From NCBI RefSeq assembly GCF_963855985.1, contig NC_087099.1, positions 1,456,001 to 1,520,000 on the forward strand: a DNA stretch of 64,000 nucleotides, written 5' to 3'. Source of the DNA: Ostrinia nubilalis (Eukaryota; Arthropoda; Insecta; Lepidoptera; Crambidae). The notes below the pieces were generated by a model. It did not search any database. It worked only from the letters and a program-made list of their open reading frames with translations, and had not been told where the DNA came from. Shown here piece by piece: positions 33,333 to 44,106 of the stretch (the first letter of the stretch is position 1; the number at the start of each line of letters is the position of its first letter). The position numbers and the translations under genes are program-made.

Positions 33333-33477
33333 ACCGATCACTGACGTTTGTCAACAAAATGGTGCTTGACTCTTGAGACAAGCTAAATTACACCATATTG
33401 TTAATGACATTGAGCTTATATTTTTTTAAATACCTTCGCGTAGTAAAACTTCTGTACGTAGTACTTATTATTATTCT

Positions 33478-33600
33478 GTGGTTGCACCACCAATCTTTAA
33501 CGATAACTATGACGATTACTGGTGCATTTTGTATGGAGTTTGACAAATTTTTGACGATTGTCAAAGTTAAAGTAAGATGGTGCGGTGCAACCCAGCCTTA
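33478..33600. mobile_element. MITE, TGGTTGCACCACC family
   Basis: GTGGTTGCACCACCAATC at the left pairs with GGTGCGGTGCAACC at the right, with GTTAAAGTAAGATGG inside. It is related to the fragment at 12783. Confidence 0.6.
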
Positions 33601-33940
33601 GTGACAAGAATTCCTTGTTAGTATTTAGACCCTTTTCAGAGCACTTACGTCTTACATATCAAAGAGGCTTGGGACTTCAGACAAATAGAATCCGATTTCT
33701 TGTTTCAAAAAAAAAAATCTAATAATAGGCGAACTTACCACCTGGCTAGCTAAAAAGTAGAAGCTTCAGAGAGATAAACTGAAATAAAAATAAAACTACA
33801 AAAGGCTTTTCAAATCTCCTCTGTGATATAGATTTCCCGGACTGCGCTTTAAAGCTGACTAATGCTTTCTTAGCGTTTGTTCATGCGCGCGGAGCTTAGT
33901 GCAGGACTTGAAACAGGGCAGCAGAAGTCAAACTAGTGAC

Positions 33941-34091
33941 TTACGCCCGTATATTCACAAACATTACTATGAGGTCTCACAGTGCGCGTGGACGCACAGG
34001 GTGAACCAATCACAGAGCTCTATTCAACGCTGTGTGTTCGATTTGCTGCTTCATTTTGGTAAGCGAGCATCGTTTATGAATACGGGCGTAT
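33941..34091 (+). mobile_element. MITE with TTACGCCCGTA ends, copy 2
   Basis: This is the sister of 14149-14302 in opposite orientation. It keeps CATTACTATGAGGTCTCACA, GTGCGCGTGGACGCACAGG and CACAGAGCTCTATTCAA. Ends are TTACGCCCGTA and TACGGGCGTA. Confidence 0.75.
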
Positions 34092-34399
34092 GTATCAGAA
34101 CCATCATGACACGTTTGCATTTAAGTATTCAGTTATCGTTCTTACATTTTTAGTTTTGCCAGACTGCTCTGCATTTTTTTACCAACATCTTTAGGTTTTT
34201 ACAAGTCTTCATCTGTCAGGCAGATAAGTCTTAAAACCTTGTTTTTATCCAATTAGAGACCTATAGCATATTACGTATACAAAAAGCTATTTATAACTGA
34301 TCCAATGAGGGAGGGGCTCTTTTACTGTCACTATTTTGGTAAAAAATCGCCTCTACTTAAATATACATAAGATATTAATGCTACACTGATCGATTAACT

Positions 34400-34830
34400 A
34401 TCTACAAGAGGTTATTAATTCAAACGTATTAGCGCTTACATTGATACAACACACAACGTTTAGAATTCCTGGAACATCTCCGCTTTCGTCTACGTTTGAA
34501 CGCAAAACGCTCGCTTCACTTCCTATAGCTCCGCTGCATCGTCGCCTTATTCAACATTGTTTTATACGTTAGAGCGTAATATTAACTGCCTTATTGTTGG
34601 AGTAAATGGCTCGTATAATTGCCTTTGTCTCGCCATAGAGGGCCCCTAATTAAAAGGGCAGCCTCCAGGCGTCTTTTGCACTGCCGTGGACAGCGCTGGA
34701 TATACGGTGAATAAGGCGAAATTAAAACGTATTTGAGGATTTGCCACGTGCGAGGAAGCTTCATATTTGGTTCAAGATAAATAGCAAAATTAAACTTTCG
34801 CGTTCCATTTTAATTGGAAATTAGAGCAAC
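34400..34830. promoter_or_regulatory. Candidate conserved non-coding block
   Basis: Non-repetitive, with CCCCTAATTAAAAGGGC, GCCACGTGCG (an E-box) and TTTTAATTGGAAATTAG. No exon was recognised. Confidence 0.2.
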
Positions 34831-35139
34831 GGGTCTCTTATGCGATATTTATTATGTGGCATATAGGAAATGTTAAGCTGATAAGGCATTTACCTACTAG
34901 GTACATGATAAGAATTTTGAGATTGGTTTCCTCTCATTTTCAAATAGCATAATTAGATAGAGAGAATAAAAAATGAGCCTCTACCTAAATCAATTATTAC
35001 ACAGACCGTATTGCACTGGCTATGCAACGTTGTATGTTTGTGACAGTTTTTCAAGAGTTTGAGGACATACAATTTTGTGCCGTGTTATGTGTATGAAAAC
35101 TGTTCATACAATAATAATAGAGTCCAGTTAGACACCACT

Positions 35140-35290
35140 GCTCTATTAATTAGGCCATAGCTATGGCGTGCGCCGGAAGCTCGCTAGCGCCGCGGGCGGG
35201 CCAATTAGCATGCCCAGATTTGTTCCGTCCGGACAGCGCTAATGCCCTTAATGTCCCTACCGAATTGCAAATGAAAACGGTTTATTGATA
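35140..35290. promoter_or_regulatory. GC-rich block with clustered homeodomain-type words
   Basis: Within 150 bp are CCATAGCTATGG, GCGCCGCGGGCGGG, CCAATTAGCATG, GCTAATGCCCTTAATG and ATTGCAAATGAAA. The density of TAAT-core words inside a GC-rich island is unusual for this AT-rich repeat-filled region. It is the best single enhancer candidate after the 22700 cluster. Confidence 0.3.
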
Positions 35291-35306
35291 TCCTGAAATA
35301 TTAGTT

Positions 35307-35534
35307 ACTAGCTTTTTCCCGCAGCTTAGCCCGCGTGGAATTTTGTCTGTCACAGAAAAACTTTACCGCGCGCGTCCCTGTTTCAAAAACCGGGATAAAA
35401 ACTATCCTATGTTCTTTCCCGGGACTCAAACTATCTCTATGCCAAATTTAAGCAAAATCTGTTCATTGGGTTAGGCGTGAAAGCAAGACAGACAGACAGA
35501 CAGAGTTACTTTCGCATTTATAATATTAGTATAG
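35307..35534 (+). mobile_element. Interspersed repeat, CCCGCGGCTTCACCCGCG family, copy 3 (long variant)
   Basis: It begins TACTAGCTTTTTCCCGCAGC, includes CGGGATAAAAACTATCC, and ends with (GACA)n then TTTCGCATTTATAATATTAG. Non-coding. Confidence 0.7.
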
Positions 35535-36249
35535 ATTAAGGAAAGATAATCTGATCTTAAATAGGACCCGATTTAAAAGAGGAACGTCGTTTCCATGATT
35601 TTAAAATAAACGCAGTCAACCCATTAAGGCACTGAGTAAAGAAGACTATAAGTTCCCATTTCCCCCCACCATTAGACCAACTTCTTAATCAACTTAGCAC
35701 CCATTGTATTGAAAACGAGTCGCGGACTCGCACAAAACTCTGAAAAAAAAACAAAACAGCTCGGAAAATGCTAACTTTTTCAATAATTCCCTCCTTTCCG
35801 CTTTGTAGGCACAATTAAAGGCGAAAAGGAAACAAAAGGCCAAAATGGCGAATCCCCTGGCATTAGGCCCCAGATCGGCGGGCAACTTCTAAAAATTTAA
35901 ATTCTCTTCCTTCCTTCGCTTCTTTTAATTAATCTTTGTGTTATTACGGCAATTTTCAGGTCGAAGCAATTTTGATTTTAAAAATGAAAAGAAAACTCGT
36001 AGCACTGCTACGAGCGCTCGCTACGGACTACGACACTACGAACTATGTGCTTTGCGCTCCTTGCTACAAAGTTAGCTGTGGCGAGTTCAAATACCGCTGT
36101 ATTTACCATATTATTTCCACGGCGAGCATGAGCGTTTGTAGGTGACTCATGAATTTTATTACAGCTTATTTAAATTTATATGTATACCGCAGTGTAGGTA
36201 TGCATAGAAACCGTTCATATACTCGTAGTCTGTTCAAGTTTTGAAATAA

Positions 36250-36450
36250 TACTAGCGGCCGCCCGCGACTTCGTACGCGTGGATCCCGTTTTATTCCTTT
36301 AGGGGTGGAGTTTCGTAAAATCCGTTCTTAGCGAGCACCTACGTTCTAAAAGGAACCCCCATGCAAAATTTAAGACTCCTAGCACTTGTAGTTTCTGAGA
36401 TTTCGTGATAAGTGAGTGAGTCAGTCAGTGACCTTTCGCTTTTATAGTTA
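36250..36450 (+). mobile_element. Interspersed repeat, ACTAGCGGCCGCCCGCGAC family
   Basis: It begins TACTAGCGGCCGCCCGCGAC and ends in TTTCGCTTTTATAG after GAGTGAGTCAGTCAGTGA. Its head matches the reverse-oriented element ending at 47612. Non-coding. Confidence 0.7.
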
Positions 36451-37544
36451 CATAATAATTCGGGTAAAGTGTATCTTCTCCAAATTAAGTAATGACTGCA
36501 TATCTTCCTGCAAGTGATTTATTACCATGCAACTTCTGCTCCGCTAAAGTTCGGGCTAACATCATCTAAGTTAGCTCGCGCATTCTAGTCATTAGCTCCG
36601 TCCATTATCTGAGTTAGGTCTATTGGCGCCTGTACACTTCTATTGTGCTAAACTTAGTCTCACCCTCAGGCTGTTAGCGGGGACGAGAAATATTTAGCAA
36701 AGTTACCGTGAATATTGGCTTTTTAATTTAACCAATGTTGTTGCGAATACATGATTCACAATATCTTGTTCTTTATAATTAGTCTTTAGCAGACCACTTC
36801 TAGACACATTGACTATTGTTTTGTGCTTCCCTATTGTGAAAATAAAAAAGATTTCGATTCGATTTAGTCTCTTACTGCATAAGAAAATCAAATGTAGTTT
36901 TCACAAAATTTTAAATGAACAAAGCGGAAACTGTTTTTTTGGCTGATGCTTTGAAAACTCCATTCCAGTTTAAGGCGAAGTGTGAATGTATTACCAAAAG
37001 AATTGGTTACTTATGGACCAACTTCACCGGCCACCCCACACCCACCAACGCTTTGTGTCGGAAAACCGTAATTCCAAAACTTTGTCAAAGTCGTGAAATC
37101 CAATATTATTCCATTGTTAAAAATTCGTAACTTATAAAACTAGTTTTTAACTATACTTTGGCATTTAGGACTTAATAACTAGGAAACTTGGGTAAAAGAT
37201 ATTAAATTTTATGTATTTGCAACGGTTCCAATTTCGAGACGACCAAATAAACTATTTTATTTTTATTTCATCCTACCATTTTTAAATGCGTTGCTTTTTG
37301 TTACTTGATTTCTGAATAATTTTGATTTTGATGAAAAAGTTTCGTGTTTTATTTTTATAGGTATGGAAAGAATGGACGTAACGGAAAATTATGTTCAAAT
37401 AAAATCCAAACAGAAAATCAAAAAGTATTTTACAAACATAATTGCATACCTAGCATTTTTACAATTTAAATATTTTACTTTCTGTGAACATTTTTGATGT
37501 TTTTGGAATCTGGTACAATAGGGATGATGACTGGGTAATGAAAT
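36451..37544. other. No gene seen
   Basis: Small ORFs (for example 36915-37130) have no domain and no splice support. The TTTTATTTTTATTTC-like stretch near 37256 looks like a retrotransposon tail. Confidence 0.35.
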
Positions 37545-37810
37545 CGAAATTCTATTTAGTTCGTCAGACAGATAATTAGAAAATATTAGACTCATATTTT
37601 TTTATTTTTTCCTTAATCGAATAATTACAGTATTATATTGAGTTGAAATGTCGCGTGACGTCACTTTTGAGTAAAAATTCTACTCAAGCGTGACGTATCG
37701 CGCCATTTCAACTCGATGTAGCACTGTTATTATTTAATTATGATAGAAAATAAAAAATATGAGTCTAATATTTTCTAATAATCTGTCTGACGGACAAATA
37801 ATTGAAATTT
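37545..37810. mobile_element. About 250-bp hairpin element
   Basis: The left arm GTCAGACAGATAATTAGAAA through GAGTTGAAATGTCGCG and the right arm CGCGCCATTTCAACTC through TCTGTCTGACGGAC are near inverse complements. The tip is TTTTGAGTAAAAATTCTACTC. The palindrome is almost continuous, as in hairpin MITEs. Confidence 0.8.
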
Positions 37811-38227
37811 TGTTATCTAGCCTATTCTAATTCTCGTATGGGTTGTTAGACAGAAACAATACAAGACATAAACATTTAAAACTAACATGGTGTCTACTAC
37901 GCGACTCGCGATTTCCTCAATCATAATTTCATCAGTATGAACACGAAAACAGTGATCGCTTTCATGCAAAACCGTCTCTATGAACTTATAAGTTCGACCA
38001 AAAAGTTTCCAACATTTCCTTACAAAATTAAAGGATCGCTGACTTGCAGCCGTCGCAATCAGGAAGGCTCTTCCAAAAATAATATTCGGCTACAAAAAGT
38101 GTGATGGGAAGGGTTCAGACAAACTCACAACACAAATAACTGCCCGAAGTTACTTGGCTCTTTTAAGACGCGCTGAGAAATTCAGAACTCTTCGTAGGCC
38201 GGTAAGAGCAGACAAGCTTCTGAAGTT

Positions 38228-38365
38228 GGACCCACGCACAAGGTTTCAGACGACCTTATAAAGGTTCTACCAATGATATAGATCTAAATCTGCTGATTTA
38301 GATATCATTGGTTGAGGCCTATAATGTTCAGCAGTGGACGTCTTCTGGCTGAAATGATAATGATG
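38228..38365 (+). mobile_element. RTE-type 3' end with an internal new hairpin
   Basis: GACGACCTTATAAAGG and GTTCAGCAGTGGACGTC mark the RTE end. Between them, where coding sequence is expected, a 44-bp hairpin at 38269-38312 (ACCAATGATATAGATCTAAATC against GATTTAGATATCATTGGT, read in part) replaces RTE sequence. Confidence 0.7.
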
Positions 38366-38529
38366 ATGATAATTTTGCTCTCATTATCAAGTGTTAATGT
38401 AGAGGCGAAGTTTAAAAATTTACGAGGATTAAACCTATCACAAAATAACGAATTTCCCTCATGTAACTACTACTATTTTTTTTTATCGATGAACCGTCAC
38501 TGTCAAAAGGGCCCTTAATTGGCGTAATA

Positions 38530-38700
38530 ACCCCCATGTTGGTACCCGCTGAAAACCAGCTTCGTGACTTGACGACTTGTGTCATGTCACGATTTTCGCT
38601 GAGCCTTTTCAGCATGGCTCAATAATTTAACCTCTGTACGTGTACATGTATGCACATAAATGTGAATGCTGAATAAAGGTATTCTATTCTATTCTATTCT
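38530..38700 (+). mobile_element. Non-LTR retrotransposon 3' end with (TATTC)n tail
   Basis: CGCTGAAAACCAGCTTCGTG and GATTTTCGCTGAGCCTTTTC precede AATAAAGG and a TATTC microsatellite at 38678-38700. It is related to the copies at 20600 and 21520. Confidence 0.65.
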
Positions 38701-39728
38701 TTTTGAACTTTCAGTCTGGTCAGCATGGGTAGGGAGTGTAGCCTACATTATCCTCTCTCTGGTAAATAGACAATTTTTCTTCTGCAGTGGAGACCAAATG
38801 ATCTGATGACGATGATTTTGAACTTTACCTCTATATTATGAGATTCAAAATCAATTGATGAACATGGGTGCTGTTCATGTTAGCCTGTGGCTAGGTGTCG
38901 CCACCAGCCGGGTTATGCAGAGTAAGGGACGCCGGCGTACGTGACGCAGAATCACGCTCATGTTAAGTTCTGTAATTTTTCGACCCATAGTTAGGTATGT
39001 TTGCGTGAAATCTAGCTCTAGAGCACTGTTAATTCACCTGAGTTAGGTATTTTTCAGTGTCGACACAAATGTTTTTTATTGTAGTGTTGTGGTTGACATT
39101 CTCGTTCGTATTCTCAATTCGGTTGCTATTTTAATCTCATTGAAAGGTTGCAATTCGAGATTGTTGCCTCAAGTGCCGTATCCTCTTACTTATGTTTTCA
39201 AAGTAACTAAAAAAATAGAATAACAATTTAATCATACTCGTAGTTTTTATCTAATTTTACCGTACACTTCTTAATGCATTTAGTAATAAGTTGCTACTTT
39301 GATACAATGAAACATTAAATGAAATTGACGTTAGAGCTGTCGTAAACATAACATCGTTATTACACTCGGCAAAACTCTCGGCTGCAAACATAATATGACG
39401 TTCTCAAGGAGTGCAAGCACAGATTCTATTCGCGTCGAGAAGCCCCAAGGAAATCACTCCACGATGACAACTTAATGGGAATGTGATTACTGAAGCCGTA
39501 TACAGTTTGTTTGTTTCTGGGGTAAAACTTGTTATTGAAAGAGAATAGAATATTTTAAAAGGCATCCTTAGTTTTGAACTGTGAGTATTTATTATACTTA
39601 AGAAATTAGCTTCTGATCGTGGCTTTGCTCGCGTGGATTTCAGTCTGTCACAGGCTTAATTCGCTCAAGGTCACAGGTCTTTTTGCGGTAAGACTTGATA
39701 TTGCTAATTTTCAAAATAATGGTTTGCG

Positions 39729-39903
39729 ATCATCATAACCATTTCAGCCATTGCTGAACATTTACCTCCCCTAATGATTTTCATGTGGAGGTTACAAGGA
39801 GGACCGACGACCTGATAAAGGTAGCTATACCAACCGACCATTTTGGACATCATTGGGGAAGGCCTATGTTTAGCCGTGGATGTCCTTTGGCTGAAATGAT
39901 GAT
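39729..39903. mobile_element. Two RTE 3' ends head to head
   Basis: A minus-oriented 3' end (39729-39785) is followed directly by a plus-oriented 3' end (39786-39903). GATCATCAT at one edge and ATGATGATC at the other make the pair palindromic. Both are truncated. Two insertions or an inverted duplication would explain it. Confidence 0.7.
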
Positions 39904-40475
39904 CTGGGGGCACGGCAGTGCCCCCACCAAGTCGAGCAAAAAAGCGGCACGGCCGTACCATCCTTTTCTCGAAGCAATTCAGGCCATTTTCGACCGCCTG
40001 TAACTTCGTTGTGGATAAAACTAGAAGGCTGAATTTTCATTAGCTATGCAGGCATTGTAAAGACACGGTATATTTAAAATTTCATTCAATTTGAACCAGT
40101 AGTTTAAGAATTATAACGGGTCAAAGTTACTTAATTTTGTCACTCACTGACTCACTGACTCACTGACTCACTGACTGACTCACCGATCATCAAAATTCTA
40201 AGGCACTTCTAGCAGACCTAGAAGCTTCAAATTTGGAATATAAGTAGTGTTTGGTGTATGAATCAAGGAAAAACTAAAATATTTGGGGGCACGGTAGTGC
40301 AACCGCCAAGTCGAGTAAAATTTTTCAATTTCGGTCCAGTTTTCTAGATCCATAACTGCTGTCTACAAAATACAAAAAGAAATGATATTTGGGGGCACGG
40401 TAGTGCAACCGCCAAGTCGAGTAAAATTTTTCAATTTCGGTCCAGTTTTCTAGATACATAACTGCTGTCTGAAAT
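39904..40475 (+). repeat. GGGGGCACGG repeat with a 107-bp tandem pair
   Basis: The first partial unit at 39904 keeps the hairpin GGGGGCACGGCAGTGCCCCC. Two further units start near 40278 and 40385, 107 bp apart and almost identical (ACGGTAGTGCAACCGCCAAG, then TTTCAATTTCGGTCCAG). Their second hairpin arm has mutated to GTGCAACC. A (CTCACTGA)n microsatellite lies at 40141-40181. The GC hairpin is reminiscent of Helitron ends but proves nothing. Confidence 0.65.
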
Positions 40476-40708
40476 GACTTGTTGACACTATAATCCTACA
40501 CTATCAGCGCGCGCCTAAAGTTGCCCGTTCACAAGTTATGTGGTTCTGAAAAATGAAAAAAGTAAAAGTGACTTTTTTGGAATATCTTTAAAGATTCAAC
40601 GAAAACATAAAAATTCCATACGTTAACAATTTAAATTAACCTTAAATTACTGACAAATATTTAACTCATATTTTGGAACCTTGTAACTTCTGAACAAAAA
40701 GAAATGAG

Positions 40709-41430
40709 ATCCCATCAAAAACAATACTTGTCAAAAAAACCAAGTCTCGCAACTCAGTTGTTCTACGGTAAAAAGTTGTGAGATCCATGTAATACCAAGT
40801 CCAGGCCACGAAATCTTTAACGTTTTACATAAATATATTGACTTGGCCATCGCATGAAAACACGTGTAAATTAAATTATTTAGTGCGATGGCCAAGTCAA
40901 TCGTCGTCGTCGTCGTTTCAGCCGAAAGACGTCCACTGCTGGACAAAGGCCTCCCCCAAGGATTTCCACAAAGACCGGTCCTGCGCCGCTTGCATCCAGG
41001 TACTTCCCGCGTCCCGACGTGGTCGCTTACTATGGGCCTCATAAGAAGGCTCAAGGTCACCCAAAGAGCGATGGAGCGTGCTATGCTCGGAGTTTCCCTG
41101 CGTGATCGAATCAGAAATGAGGAGATCCGTAGGAGAACCAGAGTGACTGACATAGCCCGCAGAATCGCTAAAATCAAGTGGCAGTGGGCGGGGCACATAG
41201 CTCGAAGAGCTGATGGCCGCTGGGGCAGAAAAGTTCTTGAGTGGCGACCACGAGCTGGAAGACGTAGCGTGGGCAGGCCTCCCACTAGGTGGCCAAGTCA
41301 ATATATATATGTAAAACATTAAAGATTTCCTGGCCTGGACTTGGTATTACATGGATCTCACAACTTTTTACCGTAGAACAACTGAGTTGCGAGACTTGGT
41401 TTTTTTGACAAGTATTGTTTTTGATGGGAT
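40709..41430. repeat. Palindrome with about 146-bp arms, split by an RTE insertion
   Basis: The left arm is 40709-40854 and the right arm is 40884-40901 plus 41303-41430. They are almost perfect inverse complements (for example CAACTCAGTTGTTCTACGG against its complement near 41380). The original loop was the 29 bases 40855-40883. The right arm is interrupted by the RTE copy 40902-41290. Confidence 0.9.
40902..41290 (-). mobile_element. 5'-inverted (twin-primed) RTE insertion with 13-bp target duplication
   Basis: TGGCCAAGTCAAT flanks the insert at 40889-40901 and 41290-41302. In minus-strand sense, the 3' part (41005-40902) carries the ORF2 end (WMQAAQDRSLWKSLGEAF, then VQQWTSFG) and a (GAC)n-type tail. 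The 5' part (about 41026-41290) is inverted and reads plus: LKVTQRAMERAMLGVSLRD, VTDIARRIAKIKWQWAGHIA, VGRPPTRW. This is the ORF2 C-terminus of an endonuclease/reverse-transcriptase element. The structure is what twin priming produces. Overlapping ORFs on both strands here are by-products. Confidence 0.88.
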
Positions 41431-41689
41431 GATGTATTACCATATTAAACAAAATACCACACAACCTTGTCGAATTGCCAATAAACAAATTTAAGATACA
41501 TATAAAAAATACCCTTATGTCCAAAGGGTACTACAAGGTTCGAGACTATATTGATGACAAGGATGCGTGGTCAGTTCAGTCTGCACATATTTGATGTACT
41601 CGAATTTGGTTATTCCTACCGTTAGATAATTCCTGGCAATTAGTGGTGACTGAGTTTGTTCCGGCGTTTTTTCTCAGCACTTGCCATAT

Positions 41690-41862
41690 GTTTGTCTCGA
41701 AGCGCTGGTAGGGCCCAAAAGATAAGGAGACATGTAAAGTGCCCCATAAGGGCTACCTTTTCTTTTTTTATTATTTTCTATAATAATATTTTGACGTTCA
41801 TAAGTGCCACTTGTGGTCTAAACTGAATAAATACTTTTGATTTTGATTTTTGATTTTGATGA
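41690..41862 (+). mobile_element. LINE 3' end with (TTTTGAT)n tail, copy 2
   Basis: It repeats the order of 15960-16190: TCTCGAAGCGCTGGTAGGG, GATAAGGAGACATG, GTGCCCCATAAGGGC, CTAAACTGAATAAATAC and a TTTTGATTTTGATT tail. Confidence 0.75.
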
Positions 41863-43680
41863 TGAATGATTTCAGATTGACCGGTTGGCCGCAGGCAATG
41901 CAATTCAGCACCTTCCTGCAACTTTTATGAGGTCGTCTGTGCACTTCGTGGTTGGTGGTTTAATGACTTATACGTAAAGTGGTTCAGCGGTTCCAACGTG
42001 AAAATGCAGCAGACAAAGAAATTAAATTAACATTTCAGATGGTTAAATAATTGCCGATGGAGCCACGAGTAAAGGTTTCTGTTAGTTTCCTGCTCTAACA
42101 AAGATATTATTCTATGTTTAACATGATTCACATGAGTTAAAACTTGTTGTTGTGACACAAAATATTCCTGTAGACTTACCACTACTCGTCCGAATGTAAA
42201 GGCATTAATTTGTGATTAATTACGCATGCAAAAGTCTGTCCTCTTCAAATCCAGCTGATATAAGCCCAAAGTTACCTGCTCTCAAAGTTGGCAGCCCTGG
42301 AACACGTGCCGACCCTACACTCCGAAGTCGAAGTTCCCCAAGTAACATCGGCCTAATAAAATTCTCCCAAGAAACTTCTAAAGGCCACAAATATGATTAA
42401 AACATTATTAAAGTTGTAAAGTATCAAATTCTAGGGCCGCGAAACATTTTTATTATTCAGTAGATGCCCAAGATTGCGGCAACTGGAGGGGAAAGTGTTA
42501 ATTTTTAAGCGGGCGGACAAAATCTGCGGCGGCCAAAAGTCGATGCGGAATATACGGGTGTTTATTTTGCGCGTGTATTTACTATTCCAAGTTTTGTTTT
42601 TAGTCTTTTTAGTAATTGTTTATATTGTGGCCAATCTTCATGATCCGTCAACTGTATTAAACAATTTGCTATTTCTTATTGTTCGGCAAGTGTTATCATG
42701 TCTTAATACTTGACATGCGATCAAAATTTTAATTGAGGAATTTCCTTATGATGTAGGTATGTAGTTGACAAACGGTTATTTGAGGTCATCTAGCGATTGC
42801 TTGCCCATTAAAATTACCGCATGAATTGCTGATACTTCGTCTCCCTTTTTGAGTGAGTCTCTAAACTCTTCTTCTTTTCTTGAAGACACGTTGTACAATA
42901 AGGCAGCAAAACATCAGTGATAGCAAGTCCATTCCACACGCTTTGAGGATTGCACTAAATATTTCTTCGAAGAATTCAATAAAAAATGTTGTATCTTCTT
43001 GCGCCTAACTTCCCCAAGCGGAAACGTTCGAAGTCCCCACTTCTGTGTTTCTTTTCCAGTTAATTTTTAATGCAAATATCATTACGGTGTTGCTTTAACG
43101 AGATTCGTTCCCCGTTGGTTTGTCTCCTTCCTGTTTGCCGCCGGAACGGCCCGCCGATTACCATAAACTAAACAGCGTAAATGCAACAGTCTATTGGAGC
43201 GTTTTTATTAACGCTGCATTTTAAGGCGTGTGTATAGTCTTGTGTGTTTGCGGTAGAAAGTTTGCATTCTTTAAAAGTTTGTATTACAAGAATGTGGTGT
43301 TATGACTTTGGTTATTTTGGCCACAAATATTTTGGAAAGAAATGGAGCTAAAATTATTCATTGGATTTGAACAGGTTTATAGATTGTATCGCAGAAAGAA
43401 AAATGTGTCAGAAAAAAACCTTTTTATGCAGTAATCAAGCTTTCACTGACATTGCGGTATCATTGAGAATTTTCTTTATACCAATATCTTCTCACTAATG
43501 GATTCCATTACTGGAAGCATTATCTAAATATGAACCAATTTGAAGTGTAGTTCTTTCTTTCAAGGCACCAATTTTCTTCGATTTTGCTTGCCTGTATCTT
43601 CAGTTATGCGTGTAAAATAAATTTATTATTTCATTAGCTATCACATTTAATTAATTCAACATAGATATAGTAAACAAGGC
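41863..43680. promoter_or_regulatory. Long non-repetitive block, possible regulatory DNA
   Basis: No convincing exon. ORFs at 42212-42400 and 42474-42713 have no recognisable domains. The portion 42960-43230 has ATGCAAATATCATTACGG, GCCGATTACCATAAAC and GTTTTTATTAACGCTGC, and 42480-42570 is CpG-rich. These look like clustered binding sites. Listed as alignment targets. Confidence 0.2.
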
Positions 43681-43940
43681 ATTAAGTAAACCTTCGGTTT
43701 AATTAAAATCTAAGCCGTAACGAATACTTCGCAGTCGCCGAACTGTCTGAGCGCAGGTGCGGCGCCGCGCTCGAAATTAATTGGTGAAAATTATTCGGGA
43801 TTACCTCGATTTTTATAATTAGAGACAAGCAAAGCGGAGGAGGGACTTGAGAACCCGTATCAATAAATAAATTTATTGCTCTAATCCGCGCAAGGCTTAT
43901 CGAGTTTGACCAAAACCCGTAGGATCCGGCTCGAAGGACC

Positions 43941-44104
43941 AAAAAATGTTGAGGACAGTGAGGGATCGGAGTGCAAAAGAGTGAAAAATATCAGAAAATA
44001 TCCAAGTAAGCAACGTTACGAAATAAACGCGAAGTTTACTTCGATATTTTCTGATATTTTTCACTCTTTTGCACTCCGATCCCTCACTGTCCTCAACATT
44101 TTTT
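43941..44104. repeat. Perfect 62-bp inverted repeat with a 40-bp loop
   Basis: The left arm 43941-44002 (starting AAAAAATGTTGAGGACAGTG) and the right arm 44043-44104 (ending CCTCAACATTTTTT) are exact inverse complements over 62 bases by eye. The loop contains AACGTTACGAAATAAACGCG. It abuts a MITE-like end (GAGCGCTTTTACATT) at 44107. Transcription would give a 62-bp perfect stem. Confidence 0.93.
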
Positions 44105-44106
44105 GT

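Noticed and set aside
40141..40181. CTCACTGA repeats as a CRISPR-like array
   Set aside because: It is a simple microsatellite without spacers, in a eukaryotic genome.
40731..41322. Long overlapping ORFs on both strands (184, 144 and 133 codons)
   Set aside because: They arise from an RTE ORF2 fragment, its inverted 3' part and the flanking palindrome. Only the plus-strand frame over 41026-41290 and the minus-strand frame over 41005-40902 are retroelement coding sense, and both are fragments.
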